Below are positions 17,880 through 26,746 of a stretch of 64,000 bases of DNA, in pieces. Made by a program: the position numbers and the translations under genes. Each line of letters opens with the position of its first letter. The first letter of the stretch is position 1. The notes below the pieces were generated by a model. The model saw only the letters and a program-made list of their open reading frames with translations. It searched no databases and was not told where the DNA came from. Source of the DNA: Bacteroidales bacterium (GTDB lineage: Bacteria > Bacteroidota > Bacteroidia > Bacteroidales > UBA932); NCBI GenBank assembly GCA_017428245.1, contig JAFRRF010000032.1:1-64000 (forward strand), read 5' to 3'.

Positions 17880-18110
17880 ATGAACGAAAAAGTAAAAGAA
17901 GGAATCGCAAACGGCATGATTGACAAAGCCGAGATTCAACACGAATGGATCGAGTTACAGGCGGACGCGTACAAACTGTATGAAGGAATACAAGCCACTT
18001 GTAACGCGTTCTATGAGGATTCCGAAAAGCATTTCCAGCCCTTCAAAGAAAGGTTGCGCCCGGTTATCGAACTAATGGGCATTTATGTCTTTGACGAGGC
18101 TGATAAGTAG
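17880..18110 (+). CDS. Unknown small element protein
   Basis: 76 aa from the ATG at 17880 (MNEKVKEGIANGMIDKAEIQHEWIEL). A TTG six codons upstream is a less likely start. Predicted all-helical and acidic, with GIQATCNAFYEDSEKHFQPFKERL. No family recognised. It is the last gene before the noncoding right end and is followed by a terminator (18131-18153). Confidence 0.5.
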   Translation: MNEKVKEGIANGMIDKAEIQHEWIELQADAYKLYEGIQATCNAFYEDSEKHFQPFKERLRPVIELMGIYVFDEADK

Positions 18111-18130
18111 TTCCACCAACGTACACCGGG

Positions 18131-18153
18131 AACCCGCCAGCGATGGCGGGTTT
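18131..18153 (+). terminator. Terminator after last element gene
   Basis: AACCCGCC and GGCGGGTT with a 6-base loop, followed by a short T run. Confidence 0.65.
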
Positions 18154-18218
18154 ATTGTATTCGGGTATAATGAACCTTGCGCGAGTGTTTTCTGTTTCGT
18201 GGATTATTATTATTTTTG

Positions 18219-18320
18219 CCTTCGAAAAATAACGTGGTAACCCACTTTACGGGGGCTACGCTCGGGCCAAAAGCCCAATTTTTCCGAAGCGGACAAGTAA
18301 AGTTTGTGCCGCTTTTTTAT
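18219..18320 (+). ncRNA. Candidate structured small RNA 1
   Basis: A TATTTTTG box at 18211-18218 is followed within two bases by CTTCGAAAAAT (18220-18230), which pairs with 18278-18289 (one bulge). Enclosed are GTGG/CCAC and GGGC/GCCC hairpins. A second stem, AAGCGGACAA with TTGTGCCGCTT (18287-18314), is followed by six T and forms a terminator. No credible coding frame is seen, so a discrete RNA of about 100 bases is predicted. Confidence 0.5.
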
Positions 18321-18365
18321 TTTCTGCACCACCAAAGTATTAAGAAAATTCCTATATTTGTAGCA

Positions 18366-18425
18366 ACAGAAAACTTCGCCGGTTTTTGAAGTGGTTTAGA
18401 ATTAGTCAATTCGGCCACTTTTTTT
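18366..18425 (+). ncRNA. Candidate structured small RNA 2
   Basis: A TATATTTG box at 18353-18360 precedes a short segment ending in a terminator: AAGTGG (18389-18394) pairs with CCACTT (18415-18420), with GAATT/AATTC inside, then T's. AACTTC and GAAGTG upstream could form an alternative hairpin, so an attenuator is possible. Confidence 0.4.
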
Positions 18426-18426
18426 G

Positions 18427-18451
18427 TTTTTTACACCTTTTTTACACCCCG
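18427..18451. repeat. Right integrase arm-type site (candidate)
   Basis: Identical over 25 bases to 11532-11556, same orientation, 44 bases inside the right attachment repeat. Confidence 0.6.
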
Positions 18452-18459
18452 GTAAAAAG

Positions 18460-18493
18460 AAAGCCCCTGAAAATCAGTCGATTATCAGGGGCT
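18460..18493. terminator. Terminator hairpin downstream of tRNA-Glu
   Basis: AAGCCCCTGA and TCAGGGGCT flank a short loop. It resembles the hairpin at 11369-11405 in sequence and position relative to the attachment repeat, as if the element restores a terminator behind the tRNA. Confidence 0.55.
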
Positions 18494-18494
18494 G

Positions 18495-18512
18495 TTCGTA
18501 GCGCTACCGGGA
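18495..18512. repeat. attR direct repeat within tRNA-Glu 3' end
   Basis: The 18 bases are identical to 11404-11421 and include the discriminator, the 3' acceptor strand and part of the T stem. Confidence 0.85.
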
Positions 18513-18571
18513 TTCGAACCCGGATTTCAGCCTTGAGAGGGCCGCGAACTAAACCCTTATTCGATAGCGCC
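18499..18571 (-). tRNA. tRNA-Glu (anticodon CTC)
   Basis: Read on the minus strand, the acceptor GGCGCTA pairs with TAGCGCT. The anticodon stem CGGCC/GGCTG encloses CTCTCAA (anticodon CTC), and the T arm is CCGGG-TTCGAAT-CCCGG. CCA is not encoded. A TACATTTG promoter box lies at 18595-18588. The 3' end has been replaced by the element's copy, leaving the gene intact. Confidence 0.93.
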
Positions 18572-18640
18572 ATAGGGTTTGGGACTGCAAATGTAATCGA
18601 AACATTTTAATTTACAAAATCTTTTTTCATCGCCGTTTTT

Positions 18641-18790
18641 CCTGTGCTTCAGGTGCGGGTGGGATATTGCTTTGAGGACCCTAACCACCCGCGGTTGATA
18701 GCGGGAGGGGCCCGCCGCGAAGCGGTGGGAGGGAGACGAGCGAAGCGAGTCGGTCCGAGAAGCAATTCCCAGAGCGCCTGATGCACAGGC
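18641..18790. repeat. Large palindromic repeat element, copy A
   Basis: Imperfect arms of about 40 bases (18641-18680 and 18752-18790; CCTGTGCTTCAGG against CCTGATGCACAGG, then ATTGCTT and AAGCAAT, then GGACC and GGTCC) enclose three small hairpins and the core GGGAGGGGCCC...GGTGGGAGGG. The core matches copy B at about 51296-51426, whereas the arms do not. It fills most of the 300-base gap before grpE. Confidence 0.7.
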
Positions 18791-18842
18791 AGAGGACTTT
18801 CTGCCATTTTGTCCTTCTTTTCGGGATGGCAGACATTTTGAT

Positions 18843-18850
18843 TATCTTTG
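18843..18850 (+). promoter_or_regulatory. TAnnTTTG promoter box for grpE-dnaJ
   Basis: TATCTTTG about 24 bases before the grpE ATG. Confidence 0.55.
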
Positions 18851-18874
18851 TGACCGTAAATAAAAGCCAATCAT

Positions 18875-19447
18875 ATGAAAAAAGATAAGAAAGTGAAACA
18901 GGACGAAACGGCGGAAATGGCCGGCAAATCCGAAGAAATCGTCGAAGAAAAGGTGGAAGAGACGCCGGAAGAGAATCCGGAACTGGCAGAGGCCGAATCG
19001 CAGATCGAAAAGCTGAAAGGAGAGGTTGCGGATATGCGTGACCAGTACCTGCGCTTGCAGGCCGAGTGGGACAACTACCGCCGCCGCACCGCGAAAGAAC
19101 GGCTCGAACTGATCGACAGTGCCGCCAAAGACGTACTTTCAGGTTTCCTGCCCATCCTGGACGACTGCCAGCGTGCCCTCAAGGTGCTGCACGACTCGGA
19201 TGCTTCGGAAGCGGCCGTCGAAGGAACCGAACTGATCTACAATAAACTGACGGGCTATCTCAAGCAGCGCGGCGTCGAACGCATCGAAGCGGTCGGCGCA
19301 CCGTTCGACACCGATTTCCACGAAGCGGTGGCCCAGTTCCCCGTGGACGACCCCGAGAAGAAGAATACCGTGATCGACGTCACGCAGGAAGGCTATACCC
19401 TGAACGGCAACGTCATCCGTTACGCAAAAGTGGTCGTCGGAATTTAA
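18875..19447 (+). CDS. grpE: Nucleotide exchange factor GrpE
   Basis: Releases ADP from DnaK. An acidic, Lys/Glu-rich N-terminus leads into the long dimerisation helix (AESQIEKLKGEVADMRDQYLRLQAEWDNYRRRTAKER) and the beta-wing head domain (FDTDFHEAVAQFP, VTQEGYTLNGNVIRYAKVVVG). 190 aa, normal length. dnaJ begins 12 bases after the stop. dnaK itself is about 17 kb upstream, partly because a 7-kb element is inserted between. Confidence 0.97.
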   Translation: MKKDKKVKQDETAEMAGKSEEIVEEKVEETPEENPELAEAESQIEKLKGEVADMRDQYLRLQAEWDNYRRRTAKERLELIDSAAKDVLSGFLPILDDCQRALKVLHDSDASEAAVEGTELIYNKLTGYLKQRGVERIEAVGAPFDTDFHEAVAQFPVDDPEKKNTVIDVTQEGYTLNGNVIRYAKVVVGI

Positions 19448-19459
19448 GGAGAGACTACG

Positions 19460-20584
19460 ATGGCTGAAAAAAGAGATTATTACGAGGTCCTCGGCGTCGA
19501 TAAGGGCGCTTCGGCCGAGGATATCAAGAAAGCGTACCGCAAGAAGGCCATCCAGTATCATCCGGACAAAAATCCGGGTGACAAGGAAGCCGAGGAGAAG
19601 TTCAAGGAAGCAGCCGAAGCCTATGATGTCCTGAGCGACCCGCAGAAACGGGCGCGCTACGACCAGTTCGGCCACGCCGGAATGAGCGGCCAGGGCGGCT
19701 TCAGCAGCGGCGGCTTCTCGATGGAGGATATCTTCTCGCAGTTCGGCGACATCTTCGGCGGTGCATTCGGCGGGGCGTTCGGCGGCGGCTTCGGCAGTGC
19801 GTTCGGCGGATCGCGGAGCGGCGCACGGCGTGTGGCCCGCGGCAGCGACATCCGCATCAAAGTGAAACTGAGCCTGGCCGACGTGGTCAAGGGTGTCGAA
19901 AAGACGGTCAAGATCAACAAGATGGTGACCTGCCCGGACTGCAAGGGCAAAGGCGCCGTGAGCGAAGCCGACATCAAGACCTGCGACCACTGCCACGGCA
20001 CAGGCGTGGTGACCAAGGTGGCCAACACCTTCCTCGGCCAGATGCAGACCTCTTCGCCCTGCCCGTATTGCGGCGGCGAAGGCAAGAAGATTACCAATCC
20101 CTGCCGCAAGTGCAGCGGTACGGGCTTGGTAAAGAACGCCGAGGAAATTACTTTCAAGATCCCGGCAGGCGTGCAGGAAGGAATGCAGCTTACCATCCAG
20201 GGCAAGGGCAATGCGGCCCGCGACGGCGGCGTTCCCGGCAACCTGCTTGTGGTCATCGAGGAAGAATCTCCCAAGGAAGGTGGTCTGCAGCGCGACGGGA
20301 ACGACCTGGTCTATACCCTGAACCTTTCCATCCCCGACGCCATCCTCGGCTGCTCGGTGGAGATTCCCTATATCGACAGCAAGCTCAAGATCAAGGTGGA
20401 TCCCGGCACGCAGCCCGGCAAGATCCTCAAATTGCGGGGCAAGGGCATCCCGGAAGTCAACGGCTACGGGACGGGCGACTACCTGATTTATGTGCAGGTA
20501 TATGTGCCCAAGCGGCTCGACCGCAAGGAGAAGGAGATTGTGGAAGGCTGGCGGAATTCATCGTCATTCACTCCGAAACAATGA
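19460..20584 (+). CDS. dnaJ: Chaperone DnaJ (Hsp40)
   Basis: Type I J-protein that delivers substrates to DnaK and stimulates its ATPase. The J domain has HPD at residues 34-36, followed by a Gly/Phe-rich linker ([20 protein letters not shown]). The zinc domain has four repeats, [24 protein letters not shown] and CRKCSGTG, and two C-terminal beta domains follow. 374 aa. The stop overlaps the next start as ATGA, coupling it to an M23 peptidase. Confidence 0.98.
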   Translation: MAEKRDYYEVLGVDKGASAEDIKKAYRKKAIQYHPDKNPGDKEAEEKFKEAAEAYDVLSDPQKRARYDQFGHAGMSGQGGFSSGGFSMEDIFSQFGDIFGGAFGGAFGGGFGSAFGGSRSGARRVARGSDIRIKVKLSLADVVKGVEKTVKINKMVTCPDCKGKGAVSEADIKTCDHCHGTGVVTKVANTFLGQMQTSSPCPYCGGEGKKITNPCRKCSGTGLVKNAEEITFKIPAGVQEGMQLTIQGKGNAARDGGVPGNLLVVIEEESPKEGGLQRDGNDLVYTLNLSIPDAILGCSVEIPYIDSKLKIKVDPGTQPGKILKLRGKGIPEVNGYGTGDYLIYVQVYVPKRLDRKEKEIVEGWRNSSSFTPKQ

Positions 20585-22227
20585 AGAGGCTGGCGGTTCT
20601 GGTGTGCGCACTGATGGTAAGTGCGGGTGCATTGGCACAGGAGCAGGCGATCCGGCCGCTCGATGTGCCGATGTCGTTTTCCGGCACCTATGGCGAGTTG
20701 CGGCACGACCATTTCCACAGCGGAGTGGACTGGCGGGTCGGCGGAAAGGTCGGCGACCCGATCCACGCCATCAAGAGCGGCTACATCGCCCGGGTGAGCG
20801 TTTCTCCCTGGGGCTATGGAAACGGTCTGTACATCAAGCATCCCGACGGCACGACTTCGGTCTACGGGCATCTGCTCCGCTTCACCGACGCGATCGACCG
20901 CCGTGTGGAGGAAGAACAGTACGCACGTGAGAGCTTCAGCGTCAACCTGCTTTTCGAACCGGATGAGTTCCCGGTCCGGCAGGGCGATATCGTGGGCAGG
21001 GTGGGGAATACCGGATCTTCGGCTGGCCCGCACCTGCATATGGAAATCCGTGATACGGAAAGCGACCTGTCGCTCAATTATATTTCACGGGGCGTGTACA
21101 AGCCGGCCGACAAGACTTCCCCGCAATTCCACCGCGTGTGCTTCTACGGCCTGGAAGACGGTGTCGTGGAGCGCAGCTGGCGGGTACACAATCTGAAGAG
21201 CCCCGCTTCGGTGCGCGATACCCTGCGGCTGCCTGCGCGCAGCTACGTGGCCATCGACGCGACCGACCGCCAGGAGGGCACTTCCTCGAAACTGGCGGTG
21301 GAAGAGTACCGCGTGTGGCTCGATACCACGCAGATTTTCTCCTTCAAAGTGGGTGATATGCCCTCGTCGGAAGGGCGCTATATCAAATCGCTGATCGAAT
21401 ACCGCGAGAGCTACGACGGTGGCCGTGACCTGGTCAAAAGCCGCGTCGATCCGGGCAACCTGCTGGCCAATGAGCGGATCCGCTGCGTCAGCAACGGTGT
21501 GATCGAACTGCGCGACAACGCAGTCCATACGGTGCGTCTCGAGGCGATCGACGAACACGGGAACCGGGCCGTGACGCGCTTCCGCATCCGTCGCGACACT
21601 TCGCTGCATGCGCCGGATCCCGACCCTACCTACAAGCGGGAGCCCTGGGTCTGGTACCGCCAGAACCAGGTGAACGACGGTTCGATGTCGTATTACCTGC
21701 CTGCCGGCGCATTGTACGACAACATAGAATTCTCCTGGCGGAGAATTGCCGGTCCCGATCCCGGGCGCGGCATCATCTCGGACGTGTGGGAGGTCGGTTC
21801 GCCCACCATCCCGCTGCAGCTGGCCGGTGAACTGGAGATTTCGGCCGATGTGCCGGAGGGGCTCGAGGAGAAGGCCTATATGGCCAATTATGGCGAGAAA
21901 CTCACTCACGCCGGGGTACACGTGCGCTTCGGCACTTATTGCGTCGCCATCGATACGGTGGCGCCTACGCTCCAGTTCCTGGGCAACAAGGGAAACATCG
22001 TCGTGGACGACGGTATCCGCATCCGGGTGCGCGACGACGCCTCCGGCGTGGCCGATGCCCGCGTGGAGATCGACGGCCGCTGGTACGTGTCGCTGCTCAA
22101 GCGCGACATTGTCTCGCTTGAACTCAAGCGGGAGCGTGTGCGGCGCGGCGAACACACGATAAAGGTTTCCGTCACCGACGTGTGTGGCAACGAGGCGACG
22201 GAGACACGGACTTTCACTGTACAATAG
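20581..22227 (+). CDS. Exported M23 (LytM-type) metallopeptidase
   Basis: A 548-aa protein beginning [20 protein letters not shown], a clear signal peptide. The LytM domain follows at once: [13 protein letters not shown] carries the first His and Asp ligands, and [10 protein letters not shown] carries the HxH. These zinc ligands are those of active M23 endopeptidases acting on peptidoglycan cross-links. The C-terminal 350 residues are beta-rich, with Ig-like strands and no recognised catalytic motif, typical of the large Bacteroidota M23 proteins. The frame is open upstream through dnaJ, but the start overlapping the dnaJ stop is the sensible one. Confidence 0.9.
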   Translation: MKRLAVLVCALMVSAGALAQEQAIRPLDVPMSFSGTYGELRHDHFHSGVDWRVGGKVGDPIHAIKSGYIARVSVSPWGYGNGLYIKHPDGTTSVYGHLLRFTDAIDRRVEEEQYARESFSVNLLFEPDEFPVRQGDIVGRVGNTGSSAGPHLHMEIRDTESDLSLNYISRGVYKPADKTSPQFHRVCFYGLEDGVVERSWRVHNLKSPASVRDTLRLPARSYVAIDATDRQEGTSSKLAVEEYRVWLDTTQIFSFKVGDMPSSEGRYIKSLIEYRESYDGGRDLVKSRVDPGNLLANERIRCVSNGVIELRDNAVHTVRLEAIDEHGNRAVTRFRIRRDTSLHAPDPDPTYKREPWVWYRQNQVNDGSMSYYLPAGALYDNIEFSWRRIAGPDPGRGIISDVWEVGSPTIPLQLAGELEISADVPEGLEEKAYMANYGEKLTHAGVHVRFGTYCVAIDTVAPTLQFLGNKGNIVVDDGIRIRVRDDASGVADARVEIDGRWYVSLLKRDIVSLELKRERVRRGEHTIKVSVTDVCGNEATETRTFTVQ

Positions 22228-22251
22228 TAATAGTAATAAAACGATAACGTC

Positions 22252-22818
22252 ATGAAAAAAATCCTTCTGTTTGCCGGCCTCTTTCTTCTGGCTGCTGCCT
22301 GTACTCCGAAACAGCCCGATCCGGTGGCCGAAGCCATCGTCGAGGCGATGACCCGGGACATCGACCAGCCCTGCAAGATTACCGTGAGCAATCTCGAGAA
22401 ACTCGACTCGACCTCGTTCGCCGTGGAATTCCAGCGCCGCATCAGCATCTACGACATCCGGATCGACCAGAATACGGCCCGGCTGGAGAAATACATCCGT
22501 GAGGGTAAGAAGAACAACGCTACCAAGATGTTCAACGACCTTCAGCGGGACACGAAGATTTTCAACGAGCTCAACGGAATGAAGGAAATGATGGCCGACG
22601 ATACGCTCAAGACAGCGTATTACGACTATTCTTTCACTTATGGCGGCAAGGTGGGCGACCAGAAGATTCCTTCAAAGAAGGCATTCGCCACCGTTACGCC
22701 CGACGGACGGGTGATTACCTATGGTGCCGACCTGAAGGATATCCACAAGGCTTCCGGCCTGGCCATCCCCGGTTATAAGGAATTGCTTGAGAGTTTTAAG
22801 GAAACTGAAGAAGAGTAG
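22252..22818 (+). CDS. Hypothetical lipoprotein
   Basis: 188 aa with a lipoprotein signal (MKKILLFAGLFLLAAACTPK, Cys17). The mature part has NLEKLDSTSFAVEFQRRISIYDIRIDQN, a helical segment rich in Lys/Asn, and a C-terminal piece with GGKVGDQKIPSKKAFATVTPDGRVITYG. No domain is recognised. It follows the M23 gene by 24 bases and may share its transcript. Confidence 0.7.
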   Translation: MKKILLFAGLFLLAAACTPKQPDPVAEAIVEAMTRDIDQPCKITVSNLEKLDSTSFAVEFQRRISIYDIRIDQNTARLEKYIREGKKNNATKMFNDLQRDTKIFNELNGMKEMMADDTLKTAYYDYSFTYGGKVGDQKIPSKKAFATVTPDGRVITYGADLKDIHKASGLAIPGYKELLESFKETEEE

Positions 22819-22834
22819 CTTCTTTTTTCTTGAA

Positions 22835-22890
22835 ATTTTGGTTTATTTGGTGTAAATTCGCATAATTTAAAGCTAAAATAAACCAAAAAT
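22835..22890. promoter_or_regulatory. Inverted repeat flanking promoter of barrel gene
   Basis: ATTTTGGTTTAT (22835-22846) and ATAAACCAAAAAT (22878-22890, one extra A) are complementary. A TAAATTCG box (one mismatch to the promoter consensus) lies between them, and the right arm reaches the start codon. Confidence 0.45.
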
Positions 22891-24238
22891 GAAAAAACTC
22901 TTGATTTGCACCCTGCTCCTTGCCGGAGCATTTTCGGCTTATGCCCAGGGCGAGAAGGAAGTCAAGACCGGCTGGAGTTTCGGTCTGCTTCCGACCGCCA
23001 CTTTCTCGGTCGATAATGGTTTCCAGGCCGGTGCCTTCGGGGATATTTACAATTACGGCGACGGGACAACCTATCCCGATCCCCTTCACAAGATCAGCTG
23101 GGAGGCTTCTTACTTCACGAAGAGCCACCGTATGCGTCTGTACCTGGCCTATGACTCCAAGTATCTGATTCCGGGTATGCGTATCAATGCGTCGGTCACC
23201 TACGTGAACGACCCGCTTTACAGTTTCTGGGGCTACAACGGACCCGCTTCCATCCAGGATTACGATATCTGGTATAACAGGGAGACCTCTCCCAACATCA
23301 ACTACTACGGCATGAGCCGCAAGATGCTGCGCGGCCTGGCCAACGTTCAGGGACGTGTGACCGACAATCTCAACTGGGCGGCCGGCGTCAATTTCTGGAA
23401 GTGGACCCTGGGTGACATGGGCGGTGCCAACACGCCTTACGACAAGAATCTCACCCTCTACCGGAGATACCAGAAACTCGGCGCGATCACCGAAGCCGAA
23501 GCGAAGGGCGGCATCGCACTGGAACTGAATGCCGGTCTGGTGTTCGATACCCGCGATATGGAAGCTGCGCCTAACCGCGGCGTTTGGGCGGAAGCCTATC
23601 TCAACGGCAATGTGCTCAACTCGCCTTACATCAAGGCCTGCCTGTATTTCCGTCACTACATCGACATTCCCATCCATATTCCCGCCGGTGACCCTGTGTT
23701 CGCCTATCGTCTTGCCTGGCAACAGACCATCGTCGGTGAGACGCCGTTCTATATGATCCAGAACGTGCCGCTCCTGGTTCAGCGCAACATGATTTCCGAG
23801 GGCTTCGGCAGCTCCAACACCATTCGCGGTCTGCGCGAGAACCGTGTGCTGGCCGAGGGCCTTGCCTGGGCGAATACGGAACTGCGCGTCAAACTCGTGA
23901 AATTCAAGCTCTTCAATCAGTATTTCTACATTGCCGTCAATCCGTTCTTCGATGCCGGCGTCATCACGAAGCCCTACCGTGCCGACGTCCTTGGCCATAC
24001 GGCGATCGATCCCGAACTGGTGTTCTTCAAAGGCAAGAACGATCCTCTGTCGATTGCCGGATACCGCGGCACGATCTACGATGACAGCAGCATCAAGAAT
24101 CTGATCTACAGCGCCGGTGCAGGCATCAAGATCGCCATGAACCAGAACTTCATCGTGTCGGCCGAATATGCCCGCTGCTTCACGGACGGACTCAATGCGG
24201 ATCCCTGGATCGGCATCGGTATCAACTATCAGTTCTAA
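22889..24238 (+). CDS. BamA/TamA-family outer-membrane beta-barrel (surface antigen)
   Basis: 449 aa with signal peptide MKKLLICTLLLAGAFSAYAQ. There are no POTRA repeats, so this is the barrel-only type of Omp85-related proteins frequent in Bacteroidota. The signature strands are visible: GLVFDTRDMEAAPNRGVWAEAYL, AYRLAWQQTIVGETPF, and the L6-like loop IRGLRENRVLAEGLAWANTELRVKL, with a C-terminal strand ending in INYQF (aromatic last residue). Exact role (assembly factor or exporter) is not shown. A lipoprotein hydrolase follows 6 bases later. Confidence 0.85.
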   Translation: MKKLLICTLLLAGAFSAYAQGEKEVKTGWSFGLLPTATFSVDNGFQAGAFGDIYNYGDGTTYPDPLHKISWEASYFTKSHRMRLYLAYDSKYLIPGMRINASVTYVNDPLYSFWGYNGPASIQDYDIWYNRETSPNINYYGMSRKMLRGLANVQGRVTDNLNWAAGVNFWKWTLGDMGGANTPYDKNLTLYRRYQKLGAITEAEAKGGIALELNAGLVFDTRDMEAAPNRGVWAEAYLNGNVLNSPYIKACLYFRHYIDIPIHIPAGDPVFAYRLAWQQTIVGETPFYMIQNVPLLVQRNMISEGFGSSNTIRGLRENRVLAEGLAWANTELRVKLVKFKLFNQYFYIAVNPFFDAGVITKPYRADVLGHTAIDPELVFFKGKNDPLSIAGYRGTIYDDSSIKNLIYSAGAGIKIAMNQNFIVSAEYARCFTDGLNADPWIGIGINYQF

Positions 24239-24244
24239 CCGCTT

Positions 24245-25258
24245 ATGAAAAGAACGATTTTGGGAATTCTGGCCCTCGTGGCCATGACGCTCTGCCTTAA
24301 TGGTTGTCTTGCCGGCAAGTATATGTCGAATTACGCCCTGAAACCCACGCCCCACGGCGTGGACGACATCGAGCGTACCCGCCATAAGGCGGACTCCCTG
24401 ATGCCCGGCAGCACCGCCTGGTACGACGGCCTCAAGGCGCAGGGCATCCTGAAGGATACGACGATCCTCGGTTACAACAACTATAAGGTACACGCCTGCT
24501 ACGTGCCCGCCCGGGATCCCCTCACGTCACAGGGTACCGCCATCGTGGTTCACGGCTATACCGACAACCACTTTGTATTCCTTTACCTGGTGCGGATGTA
24601 CCGCGACGATTTCAATTACAATGTTCTCTTCCCGGACCTGCAGTACCACGGCTACTCGGAAGGAAACGCCGCCCAGATGGGCTGGTTCGACCGTTTCGAC
24701 GTGGCCAGATGGGCAGAGGTGGCACACGACATCTTCCTGGACGACTTTATGGTGATCCACGGTGTTTCGATGGGCGCCGCCACTGTGATGATGATGAGCG
24801 GTGATCCGCAGCCCGATTACATCCGGGCTTACGTGGAGGATTGCGGATACTCGTCTGCCTGGGACCAGTTCGCCTTCAACCTGAAAGACAGTTTCCATCT
24901 GCCGCCGTTCCCGATCCTGAACAGCGCCAACATCGTGAGCAAAAAGCGCTACGGCTGGTCGTTCAAGGAGGCTTCGTCGGTGAATCAGCTGGCCAACTGC
25001 GACCGCCCGATGTTCTTTATCCACGGCGATGCCGACGACTTTGTGCCGTTCGATCACCTGTGGAAGAACTACGAAGCGAAGGTCCAGGGATACAAGGATT
25101 ACTACGTCTGCCCGGGTGCCGTCCACGCCAATTCCTATGCCAAGGATCCGGCTACGTATAAGGCCAAGGTGGCGGAATTCCTCGCCAACGTGAAACGCTT
25201 TATCGCCAACGGAACCTATCCCAACGGGGACCTCCCGATCAAACCCTCCGCAAAATAA
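24245..25258 (+). CDS. Lipoprotein alpha/beta hydrolase
   Basis: 337 aa with a lipobox ([14 protein letters not shown]). The fold shows VVHGYTDNH (oxyanion strand), the nucleophile elbow HGVSMGAAT with Ser in GxSxG, an acid near [12 protein letters not shown] and a His in GAVHANSY, so a complete triad is present. The family resembles bacterial BAAT/prolyl-oligopeptidase-like or serine aminopeptidase S33 hydrolases. It is close behind the barrel gene and probably in the same transcript. Substrate unknown. Confidence 0.85.
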   Translation: MKRTILGILALVAMTLCLNGCLAGKYMSNYALKPTPHGVDDIERTRHKADSLMPGSTAWYDGLKAQGILKDTTILGYNNYKVHACYVPARDPLTSQGTAIVVHGYTDNHFVFLYLVRMYRDDFNYNVLFPDLQYHGYSEGNAAQMGWFDRFDVARWAEVAHDIFLDDFMVIHGVSMGAATVMMMSGDPQPDYIRAYVEDCGYSSAWDQFAFNLKDSFHLPPFPILNSANIVSKKRYGWSFKEASSVNQLANCDRPMFFIHGDADDFVPFDHLWKNYEAKVQGYKDYYVCPGAVHANSYAKDPATYKAKVAEFLANVKRFIANGTYPNGDLPIKPSAK

Positions 25259-25263
25259 TTTCT

Positions 25264-26742
25264 ATGGACAAGTACATTCTGGCGATCGATCAGGGAACCA
25301 GTTCTTCCCGCGCCATCGTCTTCGACCACGAAGGCAGTATCCGCGCTACCGCGCAACAGGAGTTTACCCAGTATTTTCCCCAACCCGGCTGGGTGGAGCA
25401 TGACCCGATGGAAATCTGGTCGTCAGAGGCGGGCGTCATTGCCGAAGCCATCGCCAAGATCGGTATCAACGGCAAGGATATCGCCGCCATCGGTATCACC
25501 AACCAGCGGGAGACCACCATTGTGTGGGACGCCGAGACAGGCCAGCCCGTGTACAACGCCATCGTATGGCAGGACCGCCGCACCTCCGCTTTCTGCGATT
25601 CGCTGAAGGCGCAGGGACTGGTCGACAAGATCCGTCAGAAGACCGGCCTGATCATCGACGCCTATTTCTCGGGGACCAAGATCAAATGGATCCTCGACAA
25701 TGTGCCGGGTGCGCGCGAAAAGGCCGAAGCCGGCAAGCTCCGTTTCGGCACCGTGGACTGCTGGCTCGTGTGGCAGCTCACCCGCGGCACGGTCCACGTG
25801 ACCGACGTGTCGAACGCTTCGCGGACGATGTTGTTCAATATCAATACGCTGGAATGGGATAAGGAATTGCTCGACCTGTTCGGCATTCCGGTATCGATGA
25901 TGCCGTCGGTGCGTTCCTCGTCGGAAGTGTACGGGAATACCAAGACCACGATCTTCGCCCACGAGGTACCGATTGCCGGCATCGCCGGCGACCAGCAGGC
26001 CGCACTGTTCGGCCAGATGTGCACGGTGCCCGGTTCGGTGAAGAACACCTACGGCACCGGCTGTTTCCTGCTGATGAATACGGGAGAGAAGCCGATTCTT
26101 TCGCGCAACAATCTGCTGACTACCGTGGCCTGGAAGATCGGCGATACGGTAAATTACGCTCTTGAAGGGTCCATCTTCGTGGGCGGAAGCGTGGTGCAGT
26201 GGCTGCGCGACGGACTGGGCATCATCCGTTCTTCGTCGGAGATCGAGGCGCTGGCCTCTTCCGTCCCTGACAACGGCGGCGTGTATTTCGTGCCCGCCCT
26301 CACGGGTATGGGCGCGCCGTACTGGGACCAATATGCGCACGGTGTGATCTGCGGCATTACCCGCGGCACCACGGCCGCCCATATCGCCCGGGCCGCCCTG
26401 GAAGGCATCGCTTTCCAGACAATGGACATCGTGGGTGCGATGGAGCGTGATGCGGGCGTAAAGCTGGCCGAACTTAAAGTCGACGGCGGCGCCTCGCGCA
26501 ACAACCTGATGATGCAGTTCCAGGCCGATATCGTGGGAGCTTCCGTCATACGTCCCGAAGTGACCGAGACCACGGCGATGGGCGCCTGCTATCTGGCAGG
26601 CCTGGCTGTCGGCTACTGGGAATCCCTCGACGAGATCCGGAAGCAGTGGAAGGCCGAGCGTGTCTTCTCACCTTCCGGCGCCGATGTGACGGCCTGCAAG
26701 GAAGGCTGGAAGGATGCCATTTCCAGAACGATTAACCATTGA
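25264..26742 (+). CDS. glpK: Glycerol kinase
   Basis: Phosphorylates glycerol to sn-glycerol-3-phosphate. The FGGY-family motifs are present: [16 protein letters not shown] at the N-terminus, [41 protein letters not shown] and [10 protein letters not shown]. The C-terminal Gly-rich [20 protein letters not shown] is also present. 492 aa, typical. It is followed 4 bases later by glpF, so uptake and phosphorylation are coupled, and converges with glpABC-Q-T. Confidence 0.97.
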   Translation: MDKYILAIDQGTSSSRAIVFDHEGSIRATAQQEFTQYFPQPGWVEHDPMEIWSSEAGVIAEAIAKIGINGKDIAAIGITNQRETTIVWDAETGQPVYNAIVWQDRRTSAFCDSLKAQGLVDKIRQKTGLIIDAYFSGTKIKWILDNVPGAREKAEAGKLRFGTVDCWLVWQLTRGTVHVTDVSNASRTMLFNINTLEWDKELLDLFGIPVSMMPSVRSSSEVYGNTKTTIFAHEVPIAGIAGDQQAALFGQMCTVPGSVKNTYGTGCFLLMNTGEKPILSRNNLLTTVAWKIGDTVNYALEGSIFVGGSVVQWLRDGLGIIRSSSEIEALASSVPDNGGVYFVPALTGMGAPYWDQYAHGVICGITRGTTAAHIARAALEGIAFQTMDIVGAMERDAGVKLAELKVDGGASRNNLMMQFQADIVGASVIRPEVTETTAMGACYLAGLAVGYWESLDEIRKQWKAERVFSPSGADVTACKEGWKDAISRTINH

Positions 26743-26746
26743 TCTT

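Larger units (their letters stand above)
11404..18512. mobile_element. Integrative element in tRNA-Glu(CTC), phage-satellite-like
   Basis: The element is bounded by an 18-bp perfect repeat TTCGTAGCGCTACCGGGA (11404-11421, 18495-18512) that is the 3' end of the intact tRNA-Glu at its right edge. Similarity continues for 12 more bases into the T arm with four mismatches. It is more AT-rich than the flanks and contains a tyrosine integrase beside the left end, an AlpA/Xis-like HTH protein, iteron-like repeats, a terminase-small-subunit-like protein and small unknown genes, all on the plus strand. There are no capsid, portal, tail, large-terminase, relaxase or conjugation genes. This composition fits a phage-inducible-island-like satellite better than a prophage or conjugative element. 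Confidence 0.8.

Noticed and set aside
17702..17923. A 73-codon frame upstream of the 76-aa gene.
   Set aside because: It overlaps the promoter and the next gene in another frame. A start two bases after the promoter box remains possible, so it is mentioned only under the leader finding.
11404..18512. Complete prophage or conjugative element.
   Set aside because: No capsid, portal, tail, large terminase, lysis, relaxase or mating genes are found in the 7.1 kb.
20068..20580. N-terminal extension of the M23 peptidase through dnaJ.
   Set aside because: The extension is out-of-frame dnaJ sequence, and a good signal peptide begins at 20581.
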